This document shows, piece after piece, positions 1-7,683 of a DNA stretch of 64,000 nucleotides. The DNA is from Acidobacteriota bacterium. GTDB lineage: Bacteria; Acidobacteriota; Terriglobia; Terriglobales; SCQP01. Every line of letters starts with the position of its first letter. The first letter of the stretch is position 1. The stretch covers positions 94,227-158,226 of the forward strand of contig JAKASR010000005.1 in NCBI GenBank assembly GCA_021818955.1, read 5' to 3'. Made by a program: the position numbers and the translations under genes. The notes beneath the pieces are model-generated. The model did not search any database, had not been told where the DNA came from, and saw only the letters and a list, made by a program, of their open reading frames with translations.

Positions 1-154
1 CGCGCTTAAATTGGATACTTTTGTACCGTATCCCTGTGTTTCTTGCTTCACCCGGCATTTTCCCCAAGAGTTAAATCTCGCGCTGCCAATCACATAGCAG
101 TCACTATAAAACCACTCTGAGTGGTCGTTGAATTGCAATATGTACTTGTAACTT

Positions 155-171
155 CCGGTCCAAAAGACCGG
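155..171 (+). promoter_or_regulatory. Small hairpin in bshA leader
   Basis: CCGGTC and GACCGG form a 6-bp perfect stem around a CAAAA loop, just upstream of a stronger terminator-like hairpin. Together they could form an attenuation leader for bshA, or the 3' end of an upstream transcript. No leader peptide or known riboswitch was recognised in bases 1-297. Confidence 0.35.
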
Positions 172-180
172 GTTGAAGAA

Positions 181-226
181 AGAAAGCCGACCTTTCCGGG
201 GGGAATCGGGTCGGCTTTCTTAGTTT
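181..226 (+). terminator. Rho-independent terminator-like hairpin upstream of bshA
   Basis: A 12-bp perfect stem (181-192 pairing with 209-220) is followed by TAGTTTTT, so the U-tract points to termination on the + strand. It ends about 72 bp before the bshA ATG. It either ends transcription from the gene before this window or acts as an attenuator. Bases 1-154 show no supportable gene. Confidence 0.65.
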
Positions 227-297
227 TTGCCGCCTTTCTTCTCTCGTTTTCCGCCCCGCTTCGCGCCAATTCCGCCCGGCGAGGTAAGCTCATAGTG

Positions 298-1422
298 ATG
301 CGTATAGGAGTGACCTGTTACCCCACCTACGGCGGCAGCGGCATTGTCGCCACCGAGCTGGGCAAGGAGCTGGCCGAGCGCGGCCATGAGCTGCACTTCA
401 TCAGCTACGCTCAACCGATCCGGCTGGATATGGCCCAGCCGCGCATCTTTTTCCATGAAGTCTCGGTCAGCAACTATCCGCTGTTTGATTTCCCGCCCTA
501 TGCCCTGGCGCTGGCCAGCAAGATGGCGGAAGTAGCGGAAAGCGCCCGCCTCGACCTGTTGCATGTGCACTATGCCATTCCCCACTCCGTCAGCGCCTAT
601 CTGGCCCAGGCGATTACCGGACGCAAGCTGCCCTTCATCACCACCCTTCATGGCACCGACATTACCCTGGTGGGCGCCGACCGCAGTTATTTGCCGATTA
701 CGCGTTTTTCTATCGCCGCCAGCGATGGCGTGACCGCGATTTCGCGTTACCTGCGCGACCGTACCCTGCGGGAATTCGATTTACAGAAGGAAATTGACGT
801 CATCCCCAACTTTGTCAACTGCAGCCGCTACCGGCGCCGTCCGCTGCCCGAACTGCGCCGGCGCTTCGCCGCGGATAGCGAGGCCGTGATCTCGCATTTG
901 TCGAATTTCCGCCCGGTCAAGCGGGTGGAAGACGCGCTGCGGATCTTTGCCCGCATCGCCGCCGGCCACCCCGGCCGTCTGCTGATGATCGGCGATGGTC
1001 CTGACCGCGCCGGCGCCGAGCATCTCGCCCGCCAGTTGGGCATTGGCGATCGGGTTTACTTTCTGGGCAAGCAGGAGCGGATTGAAGAATATTTGTCCAT
1101 CAGCGATTTGCTGTTGCTGCCCAGCCAACTGGAATCCTTCGGGCTGGCGGCGCTGGAAGCCATGGCGCATCAGGTGCCGCCGATTGCCACCCGGGTCGGC
1201 GGCGTGCCGGAAGTCGTTGAAGACGGCGTCAGCGGCGGCCTTTTCGAGGTCGGCGATGTGGAAGGCATGGCCGCGGCGGCGCTGGAGCTGCTGCACTCGC
1301 CCGCGCGCCTGCGCCAGATGGGCGAAGCGGCGCGGACGCGAGTCGAAAAAAATTTCTGCGCGCGCGACATTATTCCGCGTTATGAAGCCCTGTACCGTAA
1401 AGTTTTAGCCACCCTGGCTTGA
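298..1422 (+). CDS. bshA: N-acetyl-alpha-D-glucosaminyl L-malate synthase (bacillithiol step 1)
   Basis: GT4 glycosyltransferase of 374 aa, the usual BshA length. BshA joins GlcNAc from UDP-GlcNAc to L-malate, the first step of bacillithiol synthesis in the cytoplasm. The N-terminus carries the characteristic CYPTYGGSGIVATELG stretch. An HGTDIT motif lies near residue 118, and the C-terminal sugar-nucleotide site LESFGLAALEAMA (E-x7-E) lies near 280. The ATG at 298 was chosen over the upstream-extended frame because family homology begins there and GAGGT lies 12 bp upstream. The extended frame would translate through the terminator hairpin. The bshB and bshC genes were not seen here. Some related GT4 enzymes differ in substrate, but the N-terminal motif is quite BshA-specific. 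Confidence 0.9.
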   Translation: MRIGVTCYPTYGGSGIVATELGKELAERGHELHFISYAQPIRLDMAQPRIFFHEVSVSNYPLFDFPPYALALASKMAEVAESARLDLLHVHYAIPHSVSAYLAQAITGRKLPFITTLHGTDITLVGADRSYLPITRFSIAASDGVTAISRYLRDRTLREFDLQKEIDVIPNFVNCSRYRRRPLPELRRRFAADSEAVISHLSNFRPVKRVEDALRIFARIAAGHPGRLLMIGDGPDRAGAEHLARQLGIGDRVYFLGKQERIEEYLSISDLLLLPSQLESFGLAALEAMAHQVPPIATRVGGVPEVVEDGVSGGLFEVGDVEGMAAAALELLHSPARLRQMGEAARTRVEKNFCARDIIPRYEALYRKVLATLA

Positions 1423-1516
1423 GCCGGGGTGAATTTCTTAGCCCGCCTGCCCATGCCTTGCAGCCCAGCCGCACTACTTCTTGCGCCTGGAGTGCATCTA
1501 ATTTCCAACACAGTCA

Positions 1517-2254
1517 ATGAAAACGAAAATCAATCACCGGATCTCGAGCGCAGTGGTGATGGGCATCGCGCTGCCGATTTTCTCCGCCCTGGCGGCGGCG
1601 CAGGCCGCCAACCCCGCCGCGGCTGCGCCGGCGGCCAATGCCGGCGCGGGATTCGCCTATGGCTCGCTGGCGGATTCGTTGCAGCAATTGCAACAGGCGA
1701 TAGAAATCAATCCTGCCAACCGGCTGCATACCGATCAACGCGACCGGACGCGGTATCAGGCGGCGCAGTCGGCGATTCAGCGCAACCTGCAACAGGCCGT
1801 GCCCGGCCTGCTGCAGGCGGCCCAAAGCCAGCCGCAAAACCTGGCGGCGGCGTTTCGCCTCTATCGCGACCTGGAAGCCGTCGAGCAGGTGGCGCGCCAG
1901 GTCGCAGCCACCGGATTGCAACACGGCCACAAGCCCGATTCCACCGTGCTCTACCAAAGCGCGCGGCAGCTGGAGGCTCAGATCAGCCGCCTGGCCGATT
2001 ACATCCAGGCCACCGCCACGCGGCAACAACTATGGCTGCAGCAGCAGGCGCGGCAGGCCCAGGCGCGAGCGGCCGCGGCGCGGCGCGCGCCGCGGCGCCT
2101 GATCATCAATAACGCCAATGTCGAGCACCGCCATGTTGATCGCCGCCGGCCCAAGCGGCGGCGCCGCGCCCATCCCGCCGCGTCTCGCCGGCATCCCCCG
2201 GCGAAGAAAACTTCGAAAAAAACCAAACCCACGAATTCGACCACCCCGCATTAA
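1517..2254 (+). CDS. Secreted hypothetical protein with basic C-terminus
   Basis: This 245-aa protein has an N-terminal signal peptide (residues 1-28, basic start then hydrophobic core ending near AAAQA). Residues 45-195 are a Gln/Ala-rich, probably helical or coiled region. The last 45 residues are very rich in Arg, Lys, Pro and His. I do not recognise a family. It is convergent with the SDR gene on the other strand. The polybasic tail could bind nucleic acid or an anionic cell-wall polymer, but that is only a guess from composition. Confidence 0.7.
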   Translation: MKTKINHRISSAVVMGIALPIFSALAAAQAANPAAAAPAANAGAGFAYGSLADSLQQLQQAIEINPANRLHTDQRDRTRYQAAQSAIQRNLQQAVPGLLQAAQSQPQNLAAAFRLYRDLEAVEQVARQVAATGLQHGHKPDSTVLYQSARQLEAQISRLADYIQATATRQQLWLQQQARQAQARAAAARRAPRRLIINNANVEHRHVDRRRPKRRRRAHPAASRRHPPAKKTSKKTKPTNSTTPH

Positions 2255-2320
2255 CGGCGCGGGCGCTATCCGGCCCGGCCATGAACGTTTCCGGAATACA
2301 CGGCGCAGCCGGGCAGGCGA

Positions 2321-3136
2321 TCAATGCTCTTTTTTTGGAGTTTCGCTCAATTCCCGGCGTTCCCGAAACACCCAGGCCGCGGCATGCACCACCCAGCGCC
2401 GGGGCAAGCAGCGCGTAACCAGCACCACGGCGCGATTGGGCCAACCGGAGATGACCACCGGCTGCCGCCGCGCCAGCCCCCGCAGCGCCGCTTTCACCAC
2501 CGCCTCGGGGGTTTGCATCCACGCACCCTTCGGCCGGCGGCTGCCGGCGGCCTCGAAAAAATGCGTGTCGGTATAGCCTGGGCACAAGGCCATGACATGC
2601 ACGCCATGGGCGCGATTTTCCCGCCATAGCGCCAGCGAAAAGTTCAACACGAAAGCTTTGCTGGCGGCATAGACGGCGGTATAGGGAGCCGGTTGAAACC
2701 CGGCCACCGAGCCCACCTGAATGATGGCGCCTCGGCCGCGGCGGCGCATGGGGGGAAGAAACGCATGCGTCAGCTCGAGCAGCGCGCCCAGGTTGACGTC
2801 CAGCATCGCTCTCTGGCGGTCGAGGGGTATTTGGGAAAAATCTCCGCCGGCGCCGAACCCGGCGTTATTGATCAGCAACTCGATTTCGAGGCCTTGCGCC
2901 GCGGCCGTCTGCGCGATTTGGGCGGCGCCGCCGGCGGCCAGGTCGGCGGGAAAGATGCGAATCTCGCTGCCGCCGGCCTGCAATTCGCGCTGCAGCCGCT
3001 GGAGCCGGTCGGCGGAACGCGCGGTAAGCAGCAAGCGCCAGCCCTGCGCCGCCAGTTGCCGGGCAAACGCCTCTCCGATGCCATAGCTGGCGCCGGTGAT
3101 CAGGGCATATCGCGGGGGTATCGGAGCAGAGGTCAA
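2321..3136 (-). CDS. Short-chain dehydrogenase/reductase (SDR)
   Basis: Classical NAD(P)-dependent SDR of 271 aa. The Rossmann cofactor motif TGASYGIG is at residues 14-21, NNAG at 90-93, and the catalytic Ser143, Tyr156 and Lys160 (YAASK) are all present. The likely start is a TTG at 3136, since no ATG lies between it and the nucleotide-binding motif. The C-terminal ~50 residues contain a hydrophobic stretch near PRRWVVHAAAWVF, so membrane association is possible, as in DltE/YqjQ-like SDRs. The substrate cannot be told from sequence. Confidence 0.88.
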   Translation of the reverse strand: MTSAPIPPRYALITGASYGIGEAFARQLAAQGWRLLLTARSADRLQRLQRELQAGGSEIRIFPADLAAGGAAQIAQTAAAQGLEIELLINNAGFGAGGDFSQIPLDRQRAMLDVNLGALLELTHAFLPPMRRRGRGAIIQVGSVAGFQPAPYTAVYAASKAFVLNFSLALWRENRAHGVHVMALCPGYTDTHFFEAAGSRRPKGAWMQTPEAVVKAALRGLARRQPVVISGWPNRAVVLVTRCLPRRWVVHAAAWVFRERRELSETPKKEH

Positions 3137-3211
3137 TTTCGAAAGTAGCGGTGAAAAGTTCTTCTCAGGCCGATGGTTTTCAGTTTGGCGCGTTTTACGG
3201 ACGGCATCCGG

Positions 3212-3230
3212 CCGGGGCGTCCTGCCCCGG
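3212..3230 (-). terminator. GC-rich hairpin between SDR and small secreted protein genes
   Basis: CCGGGGC and GCCCCGG form a 7-bp perfect stem with a 5-nt loop, 22 bp downstream of the stop of the minus-strand gene at 3252-3554. No U-tract follows, so it is at best a weak terminator. Confidence 0.3.
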
Positions 3231-3251
3231 ACCGGAAAGCCGGTTGCCTTT

Positions 3252-3554
3252 TTAGCTGGCTTTTACCGACGCGATCGTGCGTTTGCCGTGCGAAAACGTA
3301 TAGGTCACGGTCACGCGCTCGCCGGCATATTGGTTCAGCTCACTGGCATTGGCAAACTTGTAAACGTGTTTGCCGGCAACCAGCACCGCTTGCTCGCCTT
3401 TATGCAGGCAGCCGGTCACGCACTTTTTGCTGGTGTTCATCGCGCCGCATTTTGAATCGCCAACGCGGCCGGTGAGTTTATGGATTTTGGGCGCGGCCAG
3501 GCTGACCAGCGCCAAGATAAAAAACAGCCCCAACAGACGAACCAGATTTTTCAT
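3252..3554 (-). CDS. Small secreted protein with Cys motif
   Basis: A 100-aa protein with a clear signal peptide (residues 1-20). It carries a conserved-looking motif LTGRVGDSKCGA followed by CVTGC, placing Cys at 36, 45 and 49. Small exported proteins with a 'DSKCG...C...C' pattern are common in Acidobacteriota, but I know no assigned function. The C-terminal half (AGERVTVTYTF, KRTIASV) looks like a small beta-barrel. The cysteines could bind metal or form a disulphide. It is separated from neighbours by its own short spacers. Confidence 0.75.
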   Translation of the reverse strand: MKNLVRLLGLFFILALVSLAAPKIHKLTGRVGDSKCGAMNTSKKCVTGCLHKGEQAVLVAGKHVYKFANASELNQYAGERVTVTYTFSHGKRTIASVKAS

Positions 3555-3787
3555 AGACTCCTCGGTTGGACGGAAATTGGGAACATGATGGCCTTGCGGC
3601 CATACCCCGCTTATTCGAAGCCAAAAGCTTTGAATATGTTACAAGAAATTCCACTCCATTTTTAAGCCATGGCTGGCGTCGAGGGATCATGCCCATTGTT
3701 TCCTCCACTACGGCGCAGCCTCAACCGCTCGGCTATACTGAACGTTTACCCCATCCAATCATTGAAATGCCTGTTTGCGACCGAATC

Positions 3788-4744
3788 ATGCCCCGTTCGA
3801 TGGAAGGCGCGCCTCGCCGGCGCGAGCCGATCCAATCGTTAAAAATCCTGTTTTTAATCTCGCTTTGGGGGTTTTTAGCGCTGGCCGATTCCGGCTGCGG
3901 CTTTCTCTGGGTGAAAGAGCATGTCAAGAAGCTGGCGCCGCATCCGCCCATGTTGAGCGCCACCACCCCCCAGTTGCTGGCGATATTGCAAAAAGAAGCC
4001 GATGCGGTGAAGACTTTGAACGCCCGGGTGGAATTGCGTGTCGCCTCGGGCGGGCCGAAATCCGGCGTGGTCACCAAATACCGCGAGGTCACCGCGTACC
4101 TGCTGGTCAGCAAACCCAACGATATCCGTCTGCGAGGACAATTTTCGATCCTGGGCCTGACCATCTTCGACATGGCCTCGATGGGCAATCAATTTGAGCT
4201 CTCCATCCCGGAACTGAACAAATTCTATGTGGGCCTGAATAATGTCATTCCGCCGAAAGTGAAAAATCCGCTGGAACGGCTGCGGCCGCAGGTCATCCTG
4301 GAAAGCCTGCTGATCAATCCGGTGCAAGGCGAACAGCGCGTGGCGCCGATGAACGATCGGGCGGAATCGGCGGCGGAGTACCAACTGCTGGTGGTCCAGC
4401 CCAAGCAAGCCGAGGTGGACCAACTGGTGCGGCGGGTCATCTTCAGCCGCTACAACCTGCTGCCGCTGGAGCAGATTATTTACGACTCGCAGGGCAACCC
4501 CGCCACCCAAGTCACCTATAGCCGCTATCGCCGCACCCAGGGGGTGTGGCTGCCCTGGCAGATCCTGATCGTTCGGCCGGTGGAGGAATACTCGATCCGG
4601 CTGAAGATTTCGCACTTGACCCTCAACCAGCCGCTGTCGCCGAACAGTTTTATGCTACAGCAGCCGGCGGGCAGCAAATTGATCCGGCTCAGCCGCAACC
4701 GGATCCCCGCGGCGCGCCGCGGCCTCGCGTCCGGCATGCACTGA
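3788..4744 (+). CDS. Outer-membrane-type lipoprotein, LolA/DUF4292-like
   Basis: The protein is 318 aa from the ATG at 3788. The hydrophobic segment (residues 17-34) ends in a lipobox-like ADSGC with Cys37 as the probable lipidation site. The rest is beta-rich with repeated short strands, resembling the LolA/LolB-like fold of DUF4292 lipoproteins. An earlier in-frame ATG at 3767 is possible. TATACT at 3734-3739 is a plausible -10 box, which argues against still longer forms. Its stop lies 13 bp before the permease start and it heads an operon with the permease and the AhpD-like gene. A role in lipid or lipoprotein handling is inferred only from fold and context. Confidence 0.72.
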   Translation: MPRSMEGAPRRREPIQSLKILFLISLWGFLALADSGCGFLWVKEHVKKLAPHPPMLSATTPQLLAILQKEADAVKTLNARVELRVASGGPKSGVVTKYREVTAYLLVSKPNDIRLRGQFSILGLTIFDMASMGNQFELSIPELNKFYVGLNNVIPPKVKNPLERLRPQVILESLLINPVQGEQRVAPMNDRAESAAEYQLLVVQPKQAEVDQLVRRVIFSRYNLLPLEQIIYDSQGNPATQVTYSRYRRTQGVWLPWQILIVRPVEEYSIRLKISHLTLNQPLSPNSFMLQQPAGSKLIRLSRNRIPAARRGLASGMH

Positions 4745-4757
4745 AGGAGCGCCGAGC

Positions 4758-5870
4758 ATGGCCGCAACCGAACGCATGATGAACCGGATGGTGCTGTCGA
4801 ACCTGCAGCGCCGGCCGGTACGCAGCCTGGTGGCGATTATCGCCATTGCGGTGGAAGTCGCCTTGATTCTGCTGATTGTCGGCCTGACCAACGGCATGGT
4901 GCGCGATAATCGCAAGCGCGTCGCCGGGGTGGGCGCCGACGTGGTGGTGCGCCCCTCGAGTTCCTCCATGTTTTTTGCGCTCGGCGGCAATACGATGCCG
5001 CTGCAACTGGGCACCAAGCTGGCGGCATTGCCGGGCGTGAAAGCGGCGGCGCCGGTGGCCATGCACCTCACCGGCTCGCTGACCACCATTGGCGGCATTG
5101 ATCTCGCCAGCTTCAATGCGGTCAGCGGCGGCTTTCAGTTTCTCGCCGGCGGCCCGTTTCGCCGTCCCGACCAGGTGATCGTGGATGACATTTACGCCAG
5201 CTCGAAACATCTCCGCCCCGGCCAATGGATCACGCTGCTGGCGCATCGCTTCCAGATCGCCGGCATTTTCGAGCACGGCAAAGGCTCGCGCATTTATATT
5301 TCCCTGAACGAGCTCGATCACCTGGTCGGCTCGCCCGACCGCGCCGCGGTGATTTACATCAAGCTGCAAGATCCCCACCAGACAGCGGCCAAGGTGGCGC
5401 AACTGGAAAAAATGCTGCCCGGCTACACCATCCAGCCGATGCAACAATATTTATCGTTGTTTACCTCGGCCAATATGCCCGGCCTGCCGGCGTTTCAGCG
5501 CACCATGATCGGCATCGGGGTGATCATCGGCTTTCTGGTGATTTTTCTTTCGATGTACACCACCATCCTGGAGCGCACGCGCGAGATTGGCATTTTAAAA
5601 TCGCTGGGCGCCTCGCGCGCCTATATCGTGCAGGCGATTTTGCGGGAAGGCACGGCGCTGGCGCTGCTCGGCATTGCGGCCGGCATCGGCCTGGCCTGGG
5701 GCATTCGCGGCCTGCTCGACGCCCTCGACCCGGCGCTGACGATCCATATGACCTGGGCCTGGGCGGGCTGGGCGGCCGGCATTGCCATCGTGGGCAGCCT
5801 GATCGGCGCCAGTTACCCCGCCTACAAAGCCGCGGCGCAGGACCCGATCGCCGCCCTGGCTTACGAATAA
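4758..5870 (+). CDS. ABC transporter permease, MacB/FtsX type
   Basis: The permease has 370 aa. A first membrane helix lies at about residues 22-44, followed by a MacB-type periplasmic domain of about 200 residues. A C-terminal FtsX domain has three membrane helices near 250-275, 300-325 and 338-360. The cytoplasmic coupling motif (LERTREIGILKSLGAS) is clear. Such permeases drive lipoprotein or small-molecule export and normally need a cytoplasmic ATPase. None is encoded next to it here, so the ATPase partner must be elsewhere or absent. It sits between a lipoprotein gene and the AhpD-like gene in one operon. Confidence 0.87.
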   Translation: MAATERMMNRMVLSNLQRRPVRSLVAIIAIAVEVALILLIVGLTNGMVRDNRKRVAGVGADVVVRPSSSSMFFALGGNTMPLQLGTKLAALPGVKAAAPVAMHLTGSLTTIGGIDLASFNAVSGGFQFLAGGPFRRPDQVIVDDIYASSKHLRPGQWITLLAHRFQIAGIFEHGKGSRIYISLNELDHLVGSPDRAAVIYIKLQDPHQTAAKVAQLEKMLPGYTIQPMQQYLSLFTSANMPGLPAFQRTMIGIGVIIGFLVIFLSMYTTILERTREIGILKSLGASRAYIVQAILREGTALALLGIAAGIGLAWGIRGLLDALDPALTIHMTWAWAGWAAGIAIVGSLIGASYPAYKAAAQDPIAALAYE

Positions 5871-5883
5871 ACAGGAGAACGCT

Positions 5884-6447
5884 ATGCGCATCAGCCGGAT
5901 TGGCTACCAAGACGCTGCCGAACCCTTGCGCGACCTCTACGACCGCTGGTACCAGCAGCGCGGCAACGTGCCCAACATGTTTCGCGTGATGGCGCATCGT
6001 CCCGAGCTGCTGCGCACCCTGGAGCGCCACTTTCATTGCGTAATGCAGACCGGCACGGTCTCGACCGCCTTGAAAGAACTGCTCGCGGTGCGGGTTTCGC
6101 AGTTGAATCATTGCGAGTATTGACTGGCCTCGCACACCGCCTTGGCAAGGCGGCTGGGATGGCCGGAGGCCATCCTCACGCAACTGGCGGATTTCGAGCG
6201 CCTCGAGCCGGGCGAAAGCGCAGCGGAAAAACCGAGCCTGGGCGCCGCCGAAAAGCTGGCCCTGCGCCTGGCGGAAGCGATGACGCTCGGCGCGCAGGCC
6301 ATGAGCGATGATTTGTACGCCGGCCTGCGGCGGCATTTCGACGAAGGGCAAATCGTCGAGCTGGCAGCGGTGATCGGGCTTTTTAATTATTTCAACCGCT
6401 TCAACAACGCGCTGGAAATGGCGCCGACACAGCCGGGCGAGCGCTAG
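5884..6447 (+). CDS. AhpD-like carboxymuconolactone decarboxylase-family protein, probable selenoprotein
   Basis: The full product has 187 residues if the TGA at 6121-6123 is read as selenocysteine (residue 80). The same frame is open on both sides and both halves belong to one AhpD-like domain. The redox motif becomes Cys77-Glu-Tyr-Sec80, followed by LASHT with His84 four residues after Sec. Glu65 lies 12 residues before Cys77. This matches the spacing of Glu118, Cys130, Cys133 and His137 in mycobacterial AhpD. The C-terminus (IGLFNYFNRFNNALEM) is intact, and a strong AGGAG at 5873-5877 precedes the ATG. Likely a thiol/selenol peroxidase-like reductase in the cytoplasm. A nonsense mutation is the alternative, but a change exactly at the second redox Cys plus the hairpin below favours Sec. 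AhpD-like selenoproteins are a known class. Confidence 0.8.
6121..6153 (+). promoter_or_regulatory. Candidate bacterial SECIS element with Sec UGA
   Basis: The TGA at 6121-6123 is followed by C, a context favouring Sec insertion. Thirteen nt later CCGCCTT (6137-6143) and AAGGCGG (6147-6153) form a perfect 7-bp stem with apical loop GGC. The loop starts with G and lies 20 nt after the UGA. This agrees with the published bacterial SECIS pattern (loop 16-37 nt downstream, G among the first two loop bases). The stem is within coding sequence, as expected in bacteria. Confidence 0.65.
6158..6174 (+). other. Second hairpin downstream of the candidate SECIS
   Basis: GATGGCC, loop GGA, GGCCATC: a perfect 7-bp stem inside the AhpD-like coding region, 4 nt after the first hairpin. 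Its loop is about 41 nt from the UGA, beyond the usual SECIS distance. It may be incidental or help stall the ribosome. Confidence 0.4.
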
Positions 6448-6464
6448 CTATCCGCCTTGAGCGT

Positions 6465-7457
6465 TTACTGCCAGCGCATGCCGGCATCCGGCGCGGCGAT
6501 TTGCGGGAGGCGCAATTGCCATTCCACCAGGGCCCAGGCGGCGATGCCGACCAGCACGCCGCCGAGCGCATCCACGATGAAGTGATAATCGCCCATCACC
6601 GTGGCCACGGCAATCAGCCCACCGCCGAGCAGAAACAGGCCGCCCCACATTTCGCGGCGGGCGCTCAGGGCGCAGCCCAGCGCGATCGGGCCGGCGACAT
6701 GCGCGCTGGGAAAAATGCCGTAAGGAATGGAAAACCTGCCCAGCAGCCACCAGTTCAGGTTATGCAGCCAGCCGTCGGCGGGCTGGTGCAATTGCGGATA
6801 ATACAGCCGCGGCGTGATGCCGGGCAGCAAGGGAAAAAAGCAATAGCTCAGCATCAAGGCGGAAAGCATCGCGCCCACCATCGCCTCGGCGCGGTGCAGG
6901 CAGGGCGGGCGCTCGCCCGGCGCGGTTTCCGCCGCCGAGGGCCGCCGCAGGCAGGGCCGGATGGCCAGCAGCAGGCCGAGAAATAACAGCAGGTAATTGA
7001 GCAGGTAAACCGCCTGCCAAAAATCGTTGGCGAGGCCCAGGGCCGGCGGCAGGCGATGCCGCCAATTCAGGCCGAAGAGACCGCGGTCGAGGCCCGAGAG
7101 CCAATGCTCCACCGGCAGCGCCGGCACCAGGCGCTGGCGGAAGGCGCCCGCTTCCTCATAGACCAGCGGCAACACCAGGAACAGTTGCAGGAAAAAATAG
7201 CCCAGCACGCCGCCCCGGGGGGGCAAATAGGCGGAGGCGCGCAAGCGCCCGCCCAGCGGCAGCAGCACGCCCAGCAGCAGCAGGTTCAGCGGAATCCAGG
7301 GCCAGAAGGGAGCGCCTTCGGGGTGGATCAGGCACAGGCCGGCAAACCACAGCGTCCACACCGAAAAAATCAGTTGCGTCGGCAGCAGGCGCAAACGGCT
7401 GCGCAAGGCGGTTGCAGGGACCGCCCATTCCAGGCTCGAGGTGGGCGCCATAGCCAT
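6465..7457 (-). CDS. PAP2-superfamily membrane phosphatase/phosphotransferase
   Basis: The 330-aa membrane protein has about six to seven hydrophobic helices. PAP2 motif 2 is seen as FPSAHVAGP (249-257, catalytic His253) and motif 3 as GDYHFIVDALGG (His292, Asp296). The classical KxxxxxxRP motif 1 is not obvious. The arrangement resembles the Aur1/inositol-phosphotransferase-like subgroup (PAP2_3) rather than UppP. Likely substrates are phospholipid or isoprenoid phosphates at the membrane outer face. It is convergent with the AhpD-like gene, with stops 18 bp apart. Confidence 0.82.
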   Translation of the reverse strand: MAMAPTSSLEWAVPATALRSRLRLLPTQLIFSVWTLWFAGLCLIHPEGAPFWPWIPLNLLLLGVLLPLGGRLRASAYLPPRGGVLGYFFLQLFLVLPLVYEEAGAFRQRLVPALPVEHWLSGLDRGLFGLNWRHRLPPALGLANDFWQAVYLLNYLLLFLGLLLAIRPCLRRPSAAETAPGERPPCLHRAEAMVGAMLSALMLSYCFFPLLPGITPRLYYPQLHQPADGWLHNLNWWLLGRFSIPYGIFPSAHVAGPIALGCALSARREMWGGLFLLGGGLIAVATVMGDYHFIVDALGGVLVGIAAWALVEWQLRLPQIAAPDAGMRWQ

Positions 7458-7467
7458 ATCAATTCAG

Positions 7468-7499
7468 ACGCAGGAAACGGCGTACATTGCCGTCTGCGT
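7468..7499 (-). promoter_or_regulatory. Bulged hairpin in the leader of the PAP2 gene
   Basis: ACGCAG plus ACGGC pair with GCCGT plus CTGCGT, an 11-bp stem with a 3-nt bulge (GAA), 11 bp upstream of the PAP2 start. No U-tract on either strand. It could be a 5' UTR structure or a degenerate repeat. Bases 7500-7683 show nothing else I can support. Confidence 0.3.
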
Positions 7500-7683
7500 T
7501 GCAATAGATGTTTAAGGTACGGGGTGGGTTTTGGGTGAGGCTGCCGGGCGCAGTTTCAGGGTGACAGCGATCACCAGACAGCCCGATTGCCAGCGGCCAT
7601 CCAGCCATTTCGCAAACCCTCAGGCAACCTTTGGGCAGGGTTGGCCGCGCGGCGGTTTTACCCTCGCCGCCTTAGCCTTCGGC

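Noticed and set aside
121-297. N-terminal extension of bshA
   Set aside because: It would translate through a terminator hairpin and lacks homology; the family N-terminus begins at 298.
5884-6123. Reading the AhpD-like gene as two separate genes or a plain pseudogene
   Set aside because: Frame is continuous across the TGA, TGA is exactly at a redox Cys, and a SECIS-like hairpin follows; a selenoprotein is the simpler reading.
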